Positions 30,069-39,344 of a stretch of DNA of 42,545 nt are shown here, one piece after another (position 1 is the first letter of the stretch; every line of letters starts with the position of its first letter). The notes beneath the pieces were generated by a model, which searched no databases, was not told the DNA's origin, and worked only from the letters and a program-made list of their open reading frames with translations. This stretch comes from Oscillospiraceae bacterium (GTDB taxonomy: Bacteria; Bacillota; Clostridia; Oscillospirales; Oscillospiraceae), in assembly GCA_902765025.1 (NCBI GenBank), contig CACWYC010000013.1, forward strand, positions 1 through 42,545. Reading direction: 5' to 3'. The translations under genes were made by a program, and so were the position numbers.

Positions 30069-32429
30069 TTGGCTAATTTAGCGAACAAATACAGAGTGCA
30101 TGAGGTGGCCAAGGACTTCGGCCTGCCCACCAAGGACATCGCGGAGATTCTGACGAAATTCGGCCATACGCCCAAGAACCATATGCAGGCGCTGGAGGAT
30201 AACGAGCTGTCGCTGATTTTTGAGCATCTGACCCAGCACAACCAGATTGCCAGCATTGTGACCATTTTTGCCGAGGGCGCCAAGCCGGAGGAGAAGAAGG
30301 AGGCCCCCGCCAAGAAGGAGGAGAAGGCCGCTCCCGCCCCGTCCGGCGAGAAGAGCGCGCCCTCCGCCGGCAAGGAGGCCGCCCCCGCGCCCGAGAAGAA
30401 GAAGGACGCGCCCAAGACGGAGCAGCCCCAGTCCCGGGTGCCCAAGACCAAGGTGGTGGACACCCGCAAGGCCGCCAACGTGAACCTGGACAAGTACGAC
30501 GAGAAGCTGCAGGATATGGCCGACAGCCGCAACCGGGGCCGCCGGGAGCAGCAGGGCGGCAAGGAGAAATTCCGCAACAGCAAGCAGCGCCAGCAGGGCA
30601 GCTTCGGCGCCAACAAGCGCCGCCAGGAGGAGGCCGACCGGATGCGCCGGCTCCAGCTGGAGATCATCAAGAAGACCCCTGTCACCGTGCAGATCCCCGA
30701 TGAGATCAGCGTAGGCGAGCTGGCCAGCCGTATGAAGAAGACCGGCGCCGAGGTGGTCAAGTGCCTGATGAAGAACGGCGTACTGGCCTCGCTGAGCCAG
30801 ATGATCGACTTCGACACCGCCGCCATCATCGCCGAGGAGATGGGCTGCAAGGTGGAGAAGGAAGTGGTGGTCACCATTGAGGAGAAGCTCATCGACGACC
30901 ACCAGGACGCCGAGACCGATCTGGTGCCCCGGGCCCCCGTGGTGGTGGTCATGGGTCACGTGGACCACGGCAAGACCAGTCTGCTGGACTACATCCGCAA
31001 CGCCCACGTGGCCAGCGGCGAGGCTGGCGGCATCACCCAGCACATCGGCGCCTACCAGGTGCAGATCGACGGCAAGCCCATCACCTTCCTGGACACCCCG
31101 GGCCACGAGGCCTTTACCTCCATGCGCGCCCGCGGCGCCATGGTGACGGACATTGCCATTCTGGTGGTGGCCGCCGAGGACGGCATCATGCCCCAGACCA
31201 TCGAGTCCATCAACCACGCCAAGGCCGCCAACATCCCCATCATCGTCGCCATCAACAAGATGGATAAGCCCGAGGCCAACCCCGAGCGCATCAAGCAGCA
31301 GCTCACCGAGTACGGCCTGGTGTGCGAGGAGTGGGGCGGCGACACCATTGTGTGCCCCATCTCCGCCAAGACCGGCATGGGCGTGGACCATCTGCTGGAA
31401 ATGCTGACCCTCACCGCCGAGGTGGGCGAGCTGAAGGCCAACCCCAACCGTGCCGCCACCGGCACCGTCATCGAGGCCCGCCTGGACAAGGGCCGTGGCC
31501 CCGTGGCCACGCTGCTGGTGCAGAACGGCACCTTGAAGCAGGGCGACATCATCATCGCCGGCACCAGCGTGGGCCGCGTCCGCGCCATGGTGGGCGACAA
31601 GGGCCAGCGCCTCACCTCCGCCGGCCCCAGCGTGCCTGTGGAGATCACCGGCCTCAGCGAGGCTCCCTCCGCCGGCGCCACCTTCAACGCCGTGGCCGAC
31701 GAGAAGCTGGCCCGTGAGCTGGTGGAGCAGCGCAAAGAGGAGGCCAAGGCCAAGGCCAACGCCCCCGTCACCAAGGTGTCTCTGGAGGATCTGTTCAGCC
31801 AGATCCAGGCCGGCGAGATGAAGAATCTGAACCTGATCGTCAAGGCCGACGTGCAGGGCAGCGTGGAGGCGGTGAAGGCCTCCCTGGAGAAGCTGAGCAA
31901 CGAGGAAGTCCGCGTCCGCGTCATCCACGGCGGCGTGGGCGCCATCAACGAGTCCGACGTGATGCTGGCGGCTACCTCCCAGGCCATCATCGTGGGCTTC
32001 AACGTGCGGCCCGACAGCGCCGCCCGGGACAGCGCCGCCCGTGCCAACGTGGACATGCGGATGTACCGCGTGATCTACGACGCCATCGACGAAATCGAGG
32101 CCGCCATGAAGGGCATGCTGGCCCCCAAGTACCGGGAGGTGCTGCTGGGCCACGCCGAGGTGCGGCAGATTTACAAGGTGTCCGGCGTGGGCACCGTGGC
32201 AGGCTGCTACGTCACCGACGGCAAGCTGCAGCGCAAGGACTGCCAGGTGCGCCTGGTGCGGGACGGCATCGTGGTGCACGAGGGCGTGCTGGCCAGCTTG
32301 CAGCGGTTCAAGGACCAGGCCAAGGAGGTCGTGTCCGGCTACGAGTGCGGCCTGACGCTGGAGAAGTACAACGACATCAAGGAAGGCGACGTGGTGGAGG
32401 CATTCACCATGGAGGAAATCGCCCAATAA
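30069..32429 (+). CDS. infB: Translation initiation factor IF-2
   Basis: A 786-residue GTPase delivering initiator tRNA. N-terminal IF2_N ([20 protein letters not shown]), then a Lys/Ala/Pro/Glu linker (about 80-200), a second IF2_N domain near residue 215-265, the G domain from about 293 ([28 protein letters not shown]), then domains II-IV. The start is TTG 30069: GGAGGT (30055-30060) is spaced 8 bases from it and the protein then begins with the family's typical sequence. No in-frame ATG fits. It is the central gene of the nusA operon. Confidence 0.96.
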   Translation: MANLANKYRVHEVAKDFGLPTKDIAEILTKFGHTPKNHMQALEDNELSLIFEHLTQHNQIASIVTIFAEGAKPEEKKEAPAKKEEKAAPAPSGEKSAPSAGKEAAPAPEKKKDAPKTEQPQSRVPKTKVVDTRKAANVNLDKYDEKLQDMADSRNRGRREQQGGKEKFRNSKQRQQGSFGANKRRQEEADRMRRLQLEIIKKTPVTVQIPDEISVGELASRMKKTGAEVVKCLMKNGVLASLSQMIDFDTAAIIAEEMGCKVEKEVVVTIEEKLIDDHQDAETDLVPRAPVVVVMGHVDHGKTSLLDYIRNAHVASGEAGGITQHIGAYQVQIDGKPITFLDTPGHEAFTSMRARGAMVTDIAILVVAAEDGIMPQTIESINHAKAANIPIIVAINKMDKPEANPERIKQQLTEYGLVCEEWGGDTIVCPISAKTGMGVDHLLEMLTLTAEVGELKANPNRAATGTVIEARLDKGRGPVATLLVQNGTLKQGDIIIAGTSVGRVRAMVGDKGQRLTSAGPSVPVEITGLSEAPSAGATFNAVADEKLARELVEQRKEEAKAKANAPVTKVSLEDLFSQIQAGEMKNLNLIVKADVQGSVEAVKASLEKLSNEEVRVRVIHGGVGAINESDVMLAATSQAIIVGFNVRPDSAARDSAARANVDMRMYRVIYDAIDEIEAAMKGMLAPKYREVLLGHAEVRQIYKVSGVGTVAGCYVTDGKLQRKDCQVRLVRDGIVVHEGVLASLQRFKDQAKEVVSGYECGLTLEKYNDIKEGDVVEAFTMEEIAQ

Positions 32430-32468
32430 AACCTGTCAAATCAGATTTACTGCTTTTCCACACGTTAA

Positions 32469-32503
32469 GGGGCGGGCGTATACGCCCGCCCCTGTTATCA
32501 TTT
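32469..32503 (+). terminator. Perfect palindrome/possible terminator between infB and rbfA
   Basis: GGGGCGGGCGTA and TACGCCCGCCCC form a 24-bp perfect palindrome, followed 8 bases later by TTTTT. A terminator in mid-operon, or an mRNA processing or stability hairpin, is possible. Confidence 0.6.
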
Positions 32504-32527
32504 TTCCTTTCTGAAAGGAGCGATATT

Positions 32528-32911
32528 ATGGCATCCAATCGTATCGGACGCATCAACGAAGAGATTCGCAAGGAGCTCTCCTCCCTGCTGCGCAGCGTGA
32601 AGGACCCCCGGGTGAGCGGCGCCATGCTGACCATCACCCATGTGGACACCACCTCCGACCTGCGCTATGCCCGGGTCTACGTCAGCGCCCTGCAATGCGA
32701 CGATGAAAAGGGCCTGCTGCGGGGCCTGAAGTCCGCCGCCGGCTGGCTGCGCCATGAGCTGGGCGGCCGCATCGACCTGCGCTACACCCCGGAGCTGCAA
32801 TTTTTTATCGACGACTCCATCGCCCACGGCGCCCACATTCTGGATATGCTGCACCACGTGAAGCCCGCCAACCCCGCCAACGCGGACATCGTGCTGCCCG
32901 AGGATGAATAA
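32528..32911 (+). CDS. rbfA: Ribosome-binding factor A
   Basis: A 127-residue KH-fold 30S maturation factor. RIGRINEEIRKELSSLL at the start, VKDPRVSGAMLTITHVDTTS and RYARVYVSAL are the family blocks; LRYTPELQFFIDDSIAHG closes the fold. Start ATG 32528 follows GAAAGGAGCGATATT. Its stop is 6 bp before the nrnA start. Confidence 0.96.
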   Translation: MASNRIGRINEEIRKELSSLLRSVKDPRVSGAMLTITHVDTTSDLRYARVYVSALQCDDEKGLLRGLKSAAGWLRHELGGRIDLRYTPELQFFIDDSIAHGAHILDMLHHVKPANPANADIVLPEDE

Positions 32912-32917
32912 ACCGAC

Positions 32918-33871
32918 ATGACGAAGCTGACGATTACCGAGACCGCCGCGCTGCTGCGGCAGATGGACAACATTCTCCTCCTCACCCACGTGCGGCCCGA
33001 CGGCGACACCGTCGGCAGTGCCGCCGCCCTTTGCCGCGCCCTGCGGGACGTGGGCAAGGCGGCGTATCTGCTGCCCAACAGCGAAATCACCGCCACCTAC
33101 GCCCCCTACGCCGCCCCCTACTGGGCGGAGGAGGGTTTTGTCCCTGACAACGTGGTGGCGGTGGACATCGCCACGGTGGGCCTTTTCCCGGGAAATGCCC
33201 TGCCCTACGCGGAGCGGGTGGACTTGTGCATTGACCACCACCCCAGCAACACCGGCTACGCCAAGGCCCTGTGTCTGGACGATACCAGCGCCGCCGCGGC
33301 GGAGATTGTATACGCCGTTATCCGGGAATTGACACCCCTGACGGCGGACATCGCCCTGCCCCTCTACGTGGGCATCGCCACCGACTGCGGCTGCTTCCAG
33401 TACGCCAACACCACTCCCCGCTCCCACCGCATCGCCGCGAAGCTGATGGAACTGGTGGACGTGGCGGAGGTAAACCGGCAGCTCTTCCGGGTGAAGAGCC
33501 GGGTGCGGCTGGCCATGGAGAGCCGGATGGTGGCGGAAATGGAGCTGTATGACGACGGCCGCGTGGTGGTGATGCAGATTCCCCTGGCGCTGCGCCGGGA
33601 ATACCACGCCACCGACGCCGACATTGAGGAGCTGTCCTCCCTGGCGGCCCAGGTGGAGGGCACCGACTGCGGCATCACGCTGCGGGAGCTGCAGCCGGGG
33701 AAAATCAAAATCTCCCTGCGGACAGGCCCCCGGGTGGACGCCTGCGCCGCCTGCGCCATTCTGGGCGGCGGCGGACACCGGGCCGCCGCCGGGGCCACCG
33801 TGGAGGGCACCATGGAGGAGGTAAAGGCCAGGGTGCTGGCGGCGGTGGCGGAGGTGACAAGCCGTGGCTGA
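32918..33871 (+). CDS. nrnA: DHH-family phosphoesterase, NrnA type
   Basis: A 317-residue bifunctional nanoRNase/pAp phosphatase. DHH domain: HVRPDGDTVGSAAALC (first Asp motif), VDIATVG and VDLCIDHHPSN (DHH motif). C-terminal DHHA1 domain ends ACAILGGGGHRAAAGATVEG, the GGGH motif that binds the substrate. It degrades 2-5-nt RNA and recycles pAp. Start ATG 32918 sits 6 bp after rbfA with only a weak ribosome site, so coupling to rbfA is likely. It overlaps truB by 8 bp. Confidence 0.94.
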   Translation: MTKLTITETAALLRQMDNILLLTHVRPDGDTVGSAAALCRALRDVGKAAYLLPNSEITATYAPYAAPYWAEEGFVPDNVVAVDIATVGLFPGNALPYAERVDLCIDHHPSNTGYAKALCLDDTSAAAAEIVYAVIRELTPLTADIALPLYVGIATDCGCFQYANTTPRSHRIAAKLMELVDVAEVNRQLFRVKSRVRLAMESRMVAEMELYDDGRVVVMQIPLALRREYHATDADIEELSSLAAQVEGTDCGITLRELQPGKIKISLRTGPRVDACAACAILGGGGHRAAAGATVEGTMEEVKARVLAAVAEVTSRG

Positions 33872-34733
33872 CGGTATCGTCATCATCGACAAGCCCCAGG
33901 GCTGGACGTCCATGGACGTGTGCGCCAAGCTGCGGGGCATCCTCCACACCCGTAAGGTGGGCCACGCCGGAACGCTGGACCCCATGGCCACCGGCGTGCT
34001 GCCGGTGTTCGTGGGCCGGGCCACCCGTGGCGTCGCCTTTGCAGAAAATGGCGACAAGGAATACGTGGCCACGCTGCGCTTGGGACTGGTCACCGACACC
34101 CAGGACGTCACCGGCACGGTGCTGGCCCAAAACGAGGTAAAGGTAACAGCGGATGACCTCCGCAACCTGCTGCCCCGGTTCACCGGGGAGATTGCCCAGG
34201 TGCCGCCCATGTACAGCGCCATCAAGATTGAGGGGCAAAAGCTGTATGATTTGGCCCGAAACGGCGTGGAAGTGGAGCGCAAAGCTCGGAATATCACCGT
34301 TTTTTCCATTGAAGTGGAGAATTGCCTCTCCCCCACCGATTATGTGCTGCGGATACGGTGCAGCAAGGGCACCTACGTCCGCACCCTGTGCCACGACATC
34401 GGCGCCGCCCTGGGCTGCGGCGGCTGCCTAGCGGCGCTGCGGCGCACCATGGCAGCGGGGTACACCCTCGCCGACGCGGTGGCGCTGGCGGACGTGCAGG
34501 AAAAGGGTGAGGCGCTGCTGCGGCCCCTGGACAGCCTGTTCCGGGATAGACCGGCCTACACCCTGGCCACAACCCGGCAGGAGGCCCTGTGCCGCAACGG
34601 CAACCCCTTTACGGTGGCGCAGCCGCTGCCGGAGGGGGAATACCGGGTCTATGACCGGGAGGGGCAGTTCCTGTGCCTCAGCCGCTTACAGGGCGGCGTG
34701 ATGACCGCGGTGAAGAACTTTTTTGGAGCGTGA
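33864..34733 (+). CDS. truB: tRNA pseudouridine(55) synthase TruB
   Basis: A 289-residue enzyme modifying U55 of the tRNA T-loop. Family blocks: GIVIIDKPQGWTSMDVCAKL, KVGHAGTLDPMATGVLPVFV (catalytic Asp in GTLDP), PPMYSAIKIEGQKLYDLARNG-like region and RIRCSKGTYVRTLCHDIG. Start GTG 33864 lies inside the end of nrnA, an 8-bp overlap, so it depends on coupling. It ends in a 4-bp overlap with a possible ribF GTG. Confidence 0.96.
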   Translation: MADGIVIIDKPQGWTSMDVCAKLRGILHTRKVGHAGTLDPMATGVLPVFVGRATRGVAFAENGDKEYVATLRLGLVTDTQDVTGTVLAQNEVKVTADDLRNLLPRFTGEIAQVPPMYSAIKIEGQKLYDLARNGVEVERKARNITVFSIEVENCLSPTDYVLRIRCSKGTYVRTLCHDIGAALGCGGCLAALRRTMAAGYTLADAVALADVQEKGEALLRPLDSLFRDRPAYTLATTRQEALCRNGNPFTVAQPLPEGEYRVYDREGQFLCLSRLQGGVMTAVKNFFGA

Positions 34734-34738
34734 AACCA

Positions 34739-35629
34739 TTGAAAACAGTGATTGCCCTGGGCTTTTTTGACGGCGTGCATCTGGGCCACGGCGCCCTGCT
34801 GCGCCGCACGGCGGAGCGGGCCCGGGCCCTGGGGGCGGACAGCGCCGTGTTCACCTTTGACCGGCCGCCCAAAGAGGTGGTGACCGGGGTGCCGGTGCCC
34901 CTCATCAACTCCGCCGCCGAGCGGCAGGACATCATCCGCCGGCTCTACGGCATCGAAAACGTGATACTGGCCTCTTTTGACCGTCAGATGATGACCATGC
35001 CCTGGCGGGATTTCGTGACGGACGTGCTGGTAAAGCAGCACGGCGCGGTACATCTGGTGGCGGGGCACGATTACCGTTTTGGGTACAAAAACGAGGGCGA
35101 TATCACCAAATTGCAGGCGATTTGCGCCGAATTGGGTATCGGCTGCGACATTATCCCCAAGGTGGAAGTGGACGGCATCACCGTCAGCTCCACCTACATC
35201 CGCACCCTGGTGCAGCAGGGGGACGTGGCGCGGGCGGAGCGCTTTCTGGGCCACCGCCACTGCATGAGCCAGACGGTGGGCCACGGCTTCCGTATCGGCC
35301 GCACCATCGGCATCCCCACCATCAACCTGACCGTGCCCGACCACGTGCTGACGCCGGGCCGGGGCGTGTACGTGACGGAGGTGTTTTTGCCCGACGGGCG
35401 GCGGTTCCCCGGCGTGACCAACGTGGGCGTGCGGCCCACGGTGGGCGAGGGCGGCGCGGTGACGGTGGAGACGTTTTTGCTGGATTTTACCGGGGATTTG
35501 TACGGCCAACAGGTGCGGCTGGAATTCTGCCGGAGATTACGGGATGAGGCGAAATTCCCCTCCCTCTCCGCCCTGCAACGGCAAATCCAGCTGGACATCG
35601 GCGCAGCGCGGCGGTATTTTGCTGAATAA
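34739..35629 (+). CDS. ribF: Bifunctional riboflavin kinase/FAD synthetase
   Basis: A ~296-residue enzyme making FMN and FAD from riboflavin. N-terminal nucleotidyltransferase domain: IALGFFDGVHLGHGALLRRT, and STYIRTLVQQGDVARAERFL; the C-terminal flavokinase domain: GRTIGIPTINLTVPD, the G-x-P-T-x-N motif, and PGRGVYVTEV. Start uncertain: TTG 34739 is 10 bases after GGAG and puts the family sequence at the N-terminus, while GTG 34730 overlaps the truB stop but sits too close to GGAG. Last gene of the operon; a terminator follows at 35653. Confidence 0.93.
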   Translation: MKTVIALGFFDGVHLGHGALLRRTAERARALGADSAVFTFDRPPKEVVTGVPVPLINSAAERQDIIRRLYGIENVILASFDRQMMTMPWRDFVTDVLVKQHGAVHLVAGHDYRFGYKNEGDITKLQAICAELGIGCDIIPKVEVDGITVSSTYIRTLVQQGDVARAERFLGHRHCMSQTVGHGFRIGRTIGIPTINLTVPDHVLTPGRGVYVTEVFLPDGRRFPGVTNVGVRPTVGEGGAVTVETFLLDFTGDLYGQQVRLEFCRRLRDEAKFPSLSALQRQIQLDIGAARRYFAE

Positions 35630-35652
35630 TGGTCCTCTTTTTTTAGATTTGT

Positions 35653-35680
35653 CCGGGACGCATTGGCGTCCCGGGCTTTT
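35653..35680 (+). terminator. Terminator of the nusA-ribF operon
   Basis: CCGGGACGC (35653-35661) and GCGTCCCGG (35666-35674) with a 4-nt loop, then GCTTTTC. Confidence 0.85.
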
Positions 35681-35687
35681 CTATTTC

Positions 35688-35721
35688 CCGACAGATTCCC
35701 CCACTCCCCCGGTGCTACAAT
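35688..35721 (+). promoter_or_regulatory. Possible spoIIE promoter with long spacer
   Basis: TACAAT (35716-35721) is a good -10 box 25 bp before the start. The only -35-like hexamer is CCGACA (35688-35693), giving a 22-bp spacer. Spo0A-activated promoters such as B. subtilis spoIIE have unusually long spacers; CCGACAG partly resembles a 0A box. Tentative. Confidence 0.35.
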
Positions 35722-35746
35722 GGCCGGGAAAAGGAGGGGACAAGCC

Positions 35747-37708
35747 TTGAAGGTACTGACACGAACGGTGGCCTGGCGGCGCTGGGCAGTGCTGCTGGCC
35801 CAGGCGGCCATCACCTGCGGCCTGAGCGCGGCCCGGCTGGACGGGCAATACGCGCCCTGGGCGCTGGCGGCGGTAGCCCTGGGCGGCAGCGGCATCCACG
35901 GCGCGGCGGCGCTGCTGGGGGCGGGCATCGGCGGATGGCTGTTTTTCCCCTTCCAGGCCGGGCTGCGGCACATTGCGGCGGCCACGCTGGTATACAGCGC
36001 GGCGGTGTGCTTCAGCGGCAGCCGGGTGTGCCGCCGGCCCTGGTTTCGCCCGGCAAGCTGCGCGGTGATGCCGCTGGCGGTGCATTTCCCGGCCCTCATC
36101 GGCCGGGGCTTTACGGCCTGGGCTCTCTGTCTCGCGGCGGGGGCGGTGGCGGCGCTGTGCGTCCGTCTGGCGGAGGACAGGGAGCGGCTGCCCTGGCTGC
36201 TGGTGTGGGGCTTCGCCGTGGCTATGGCGCCGCTGACGGTGGACGGCCTCTCCCCGGGCCGCATGGCAGGGGCATGGCTGACGCTGCTGCTGGCCACGCT
36301 GTGGTGTGCGGAGGAATCCGTCGCCGCAGGGCTGGCGGTGGGGGCCACGCTGGGGCTCACCGGAGGCCGGCCGGAGCTGGTGACGGCGGTGGCCCTGGGC
36401 ATCGGCGGCTGGGCGGCGGCCATGGGCATGCGCCGATCCCGGCGATGGGCGGCAGGGCTGTTTTTCCTGGCGGCGGGGCTGACGCCGCCCCTCTTTGATG
36501 CCGACAACTGGGACATTACACTGTTTGAAACGGCGGTGGCCGCCATCGCCTATCTCTGCATCCCCGGGCGGATGCTGGCGGTGGCCCCCCGGGAGGACGG
36601 CCAGCGGCTCTCCCCTGCCCCGGAGCAGAACAGACGGCTGGGAGCGGCGTTCCGGGCGCTGTACGAGAGCTTTCTCCCCCAGCCGGAGACGGAGGAAAGC
36701 CCCTCGGTGGTGTTTGACCGGGCGGCGGAGACGGTGTGCCGGGAGTGCGAAAGGCGGCAGTGGTGCTGGCAGCAGCACCGGGAGGACACCTGCGCCGCTT
36801 TCAGCGCCGCCTGCCCATCCCTGCTGCGGCGGGGCCGGGGGCTGGCAGAGGATTTCCCGGCGGCATTTGTCGAGCAATGTGTCCATTTCCCGGCGCTGCT
36901 GCAAGCCATTGACCGGGAGGCCTACGGCTTTCTGCTGCGGCGGCAGTACCGGGTGAGGATGGGCGCGGTGCGGGATCTGGCGGCGGAACAGTACGCCCGG
37001 ATGGAGGAGGTGCTGCTGTCGGAGGCGGTGCCGGCCCACGCGGAGGCCGGCGGCAACTGCCACACCGACATGGCCCTGCGGCCCAAGGAGGGACAGACGC
37101 TGTGCGGCGACCAGGCGGAGATACTCACCGTGGGCGGCACGGTGTATCTGCTGCTGTGCGACGGCATGGGCAGCGGCGAGGCGGCCCACGCCGAAAGCGC
37201 CCTGGCGGTGCGGCTGCTGCGGCAGTTTCTCACGGCGGGCATCGCCCCCCTCCCCGCCCTGAAAACCCTGGGCAGCGCCATGCGGCTGCGGTTTCAGGAG
37301 AGCGGCAGCTTCACCACTGTGGATCTGCTGGCGGTGCAGGACGCCACCGGGCAAGCCACCCTGTATAAGTACGGCGCCGCCGCCAGCTATGTGAAGCGGG
37401 GCGGCAGCGTGAAGCGCATCGCCGCCGCCGGGCTGCCCGCCGCGTTGGCGGAGCCACGGGAGGACCCGGAGATCACCGCCCTCACCCTGGGGGAGGGCAG
37501 CGTGGCGGTGATGGTGTCCGACGGCGTCATCGCACAGGGGGACGAGTGGCTGCAAAACCTGCTGGCGGGCTGGGACGGCGGCCCGGTACACCGGCTGACG
37601 GCCCGGATTTTGGCAGAGGCGGACCGCCACGGCGGGCGGGAGGACGACTGCGCCGTACTGGTGGTGGAGCGGAAAAAATCCGGCGCGGGCCGTGTGCGGC
37701 GGGTATAA
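35747..37708 (+). CDS. spoIIE: Stage II sporulation protein E (SpoIIE) phosphatase
   Basis: A 653-residue membrane PP2C phosphatase that activates sigma-F in the forespore by dephosphorylating SpoIIAA. The N-terminal ~285 residues hold about 9-10 hydrophobic helices. A cytoplasmic central region has a Cys/Trp segment (CRECERRQWCWQQHREDTC). The C-terminal PP2C domain (about 445-645) shows CHTDMALRPKEGQTLCGDQA, LLLCDGMGSGEAAHAES, MVSDGVIAQGDEWL and GREDDCAVLV with the metal-binding Asp residues. It is shorter than B. subtilis SpoIIE (~827). The start is TTG 35747 with AAGGAGGGG nine bases upstream. It implies a spore-forming lineage. Confidence 0.93.
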   Translation: MKVLTRTVAWRRWAVLLAQAAITCGLSAARLDGQYAPWALAAVALGGSGIHGAAALLGAGIGGWLFFPFQAGLRHIAAATLVYSAAVCFSGSRVCRRPWFRPASCAVMPLAVHFPALIGRGFTAWALCLAAGAVAALCVRLAEDRERLPWLLVWGFAVAMAPLTVDGLSPGRMAGAWLTLLLATLWCAEESVAAGLAVGATLGLTGGRPELVTAVALGIGGWAAAMGMRRSRRWAAGLFFLAAGLTPPLFDADNWDITLFETAVAAIAYLCIPGRMLAVAPREDGQRLSPAPEQNRRLGAAFRALYESFLPQPETEESPSVVFDRAAETVCRECERRQWCWQQHREDTCAAFSAACPSLLRRGRGLAEDFPAAFVEQCVHFPALLQAIDREAYGFLLRRQYRVRMGAVRDLAAEQYARMEEVLLSEAVPAHAEAGGNCHTDMALRPKEGQTLCGDQAEILTVGGTVYLLLCDGMGSGEAAHAESALAVRLLRQFLTAGIAPLPALKTLGSAMRLRFQESGSFTTVDLLAVQDATGQATLYKYGAAASYVKRGGSVKRIAAAGLPAALAEPREDPEITALTLGEGSVAVMVSDGVIAQGDEWLQNLLAGWDGGPVHRLTARILAEADRHGGREDDCAVLVVERKKSGAGRVRRV

Positions 37709-37776
37709 TTTCCCATGGCGGCGGGCATACTGTCCATAGCATCTTCCGCCCCAGGGCGGCACAAGGAGGCGGGCTG

Positions 37777-38037
37777 ATGGTAAAAGGTACTTCCCACCGG
37801 GTCATCGTGGTGCAGAGCCCCGACCCACAGGTCTTTGAGCAGGCCATCTTCATCCTCCACGGCGACGGCGGCGGCGTCACCAGCCGCCAGGCGGTGGAGC
37901 AGGCGGAGCGCATCGCCCGCAGCTACGCCCGCAGCCATCAGCTCCCCCGACCCCGGCGCCGGCTGCCGGGAGCGGTGTGGGCCCTGGCGGGGGCGGCGAT
38001 GTGCGGCGCGGTGTGGCTGTTGCTCACGTTGCTGTAA
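37777..38037 (+). CDS. Small protein with C-terminal membrane helix
   Basis: An 86-residue protein. A conserved-looking N-terminal part (RVIVVQSPDPQVFEQAIFIL, then GVTSRQAVEQAERIARSYAR) is followed by an Arg/Pro-rich link and one terminal helix (VWALAGAAMCGAVWLLLTLL), so it would be tail-anchored with its N-terminus in the cytoplasm. I recall similar short proteins of unknown function in Oscillospiraceae but cannot verify this. It begins 68 bp after spoIIE with AAGGAGGCGGGCTG before ATG 37777, so cotranscription with spoIIE is plausible. Confidence 0.65.
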   Translation: MVKGTSHRVIVVQSPDPQVFEQAIFILHGDGGGVTSRQAVEQAERIARSYARSHQLPRPRRRLPGAVWALAGAAMCGAVWLLLTLL

Positions 38038-38076
38038 CCATTTTCATAGTGCCATACGATTCTCTTCTCCCTCATT

Positions 38077-38297
38077 TGGGGCAGACGGCGTTGCCGTCTG
38101 CCCCACCTTTTTCGGCATTTTGCCGGAAAAGGTGGGGCAAATGCAGGAGCATACAAGATGCTCCTGCATCTGTGTGGATTTCACGCAGAAGAAAACCCTG
38201 ATGGTTTTCTTTCACCCTATCTTTCCTTCCGAAACCTGTGGCCCGCCTGTTCTTTGCGGGTCCGTGGGGCAGATGGCGTTGCCGTCTGCCCTTTTTT
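38077..38297. repeat. Chain of palindromic units
   Basis: This gene-free gap (38038-38375) is packed with hairpins. TGGGGCAGACGGC/GCCGTCTGCCCCA (38077-38105) is followed by CCCCACCTTTTTCGGC/GCCGGAAAAGGTGGGG (38101-38137) and ATGCAGGAGCAT/ATGCTCCTGCAT (38141-38169). A second copy of the first unit (38267-38291) runs into TTTTTT and probably works as a terminator before the dus promoter. Confidence 0.75.
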
Positions 38298-38311
38298 GCC
38301 CTTTGGGGCCA

Positions 38312-38340
38312 TTGTCACCGTTTCCTTTTTCTGCTATAAT
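38312..38340 (+). promoter_or_regulatory. Promoter of the dus-sigma-antisigma operon
   Basis: TTGTCA (38312-38317), 17-bp spacer, TATAAT (38335-38340). Confidence 0.75.
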
Positions 38341-38375
38341 ATTTAATTGACATTTTATGAAAGGGGTTGCGGCGG

Positions 38376-39344
38376 ATGAAAATCGGCAACGTAGAGGTGG
38401 CCTCCCGGCTGGCGCTGGCCCCTATGGCGGGCGTCACCGACCTGGCGTTCCGCCGGCTGTGCCGCGACATGGGCGCGGGGTACTCCTGCACGGAGCTGGT
38501 CAGCGCCAAGGCGCTGTGCTATCAGGATAAAAAGAGTCGGACGCTGCTGAAAATGGCGCCCAATGAGCATCCCGCCGCGGCCCAGATTTTCGGCAGCGAC
38601 ATCACCTGCATGGCGGAGGCGGCCCAGATTGCCGCGGAGGTCAGCGGGGCGGAGATCATCGACATCAACATGGGCTGCCCGGTGGGCAAGGTGGTGGCAA
38701 ACGGCGACGGCTCGGCGCTGATGAAGGACCCGGAGAAGGCGGCCCGCATCGCCGAGGCGGTGGTGAAGGCATCCCCCGTGCCGGTGACGGTGAAAATGCG
38801 CCGGGGCTGGGACAAGGGCAGCATCAACGCCGTGCCCCTGGCAAAAATGCTGGAGCAGGCGGGCGTGGCCGCCCTCTGCATCCACGGCCGGACCCGGGCC
38901 CAGATGTATGCCGGTCAGGCGGACTGGACCACCATCCGGGAAGTGAAGGAGGCGGTGTCCATCCCGGTGATGGCAAACGGCGACGTGTTCACCGCCCAGG
39001 ACGCCCTGCGGATTCTCCAATTCACCGGGGCGGACATGGCGGTCATCGGCCGGGGCGCCTTCGGCAATCCCTGGATTTTCACCCAGGCGGAGGCGGCGCT
39101 GAACGGCGAGGACATCCCGCCTCTGCCGCCTCTGGCGGAGCGCATTGACACCGCCATGCGGCAGATGGCCTGGGCCGTGGAGGACAAGGGCGAGCACATC
39201 GCCATGCTGGAGGCCCGGAAACAGTTTTGCTGGTACCTCAAGGGCGTGAGCCACGCCAATTACTATAAGGAACAGATTGTACAGGTGGAGCGCTGGGAGC
39301 AGTTGCAGGAGATTGCCCGGGGCATCCAGAGGGATTTGCAATGA
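38376..39344 (+). CDS. dus: tRNA-dihydrouridine synthase (DusB type)
   Basis: A 322-residue FMN-dependent enzyme reducing uridines in t[23 protein letters not shown] binds [23 protein letters not shown] holds the catalytic Cys, and [25 protein letters not shown] and [13 protein letters not shown] complete the family pattern. Start ATG 38376 lies about 10 bases after AAAGGGG. It ends in a 4-bp overlap with the sigma-factor gene. A Dus gene leading a sigma/anti-sigma pair is probably an accidental operon. Confidence 0.93.
   Translation: MKIGNVEVASRLALAPMAGVTDLAFRRLCRDMGAGYSCTELVSAKALCYQDKKSRTLLKMAPNEHPAAAQIFGSDITCMAEAAQIAAEVSGAEIIDINMGCPVGKVVANGDGSALMKDPEKAARIAEAVVKASPVPVTVKMRRGWDKGSINAVPLAKMLEQAGVAALCIHGRTRAQMYAGQADWTTIREVKEAVSIPVMANGDVFTAQDALRILQFTGADMAVIGRGAFGNPWIFTQAEAALNGEDIPPLPPLAERIDTAMRQMAWAVEDKGEHIAMLEARKQFCWYLKGVSHANYYKEQIVQVERWEQLQEIARGIQRDLQ

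Noticed and set aside
30078..32426. 782-codon minus-strand frame opposite infB
   Set aside because: It is a shadow caused by GC-rich codon structure; the plus frame is a complete IF-2. Similar shadows occur opposite spoIIE, the CobW gene, znuA and others.
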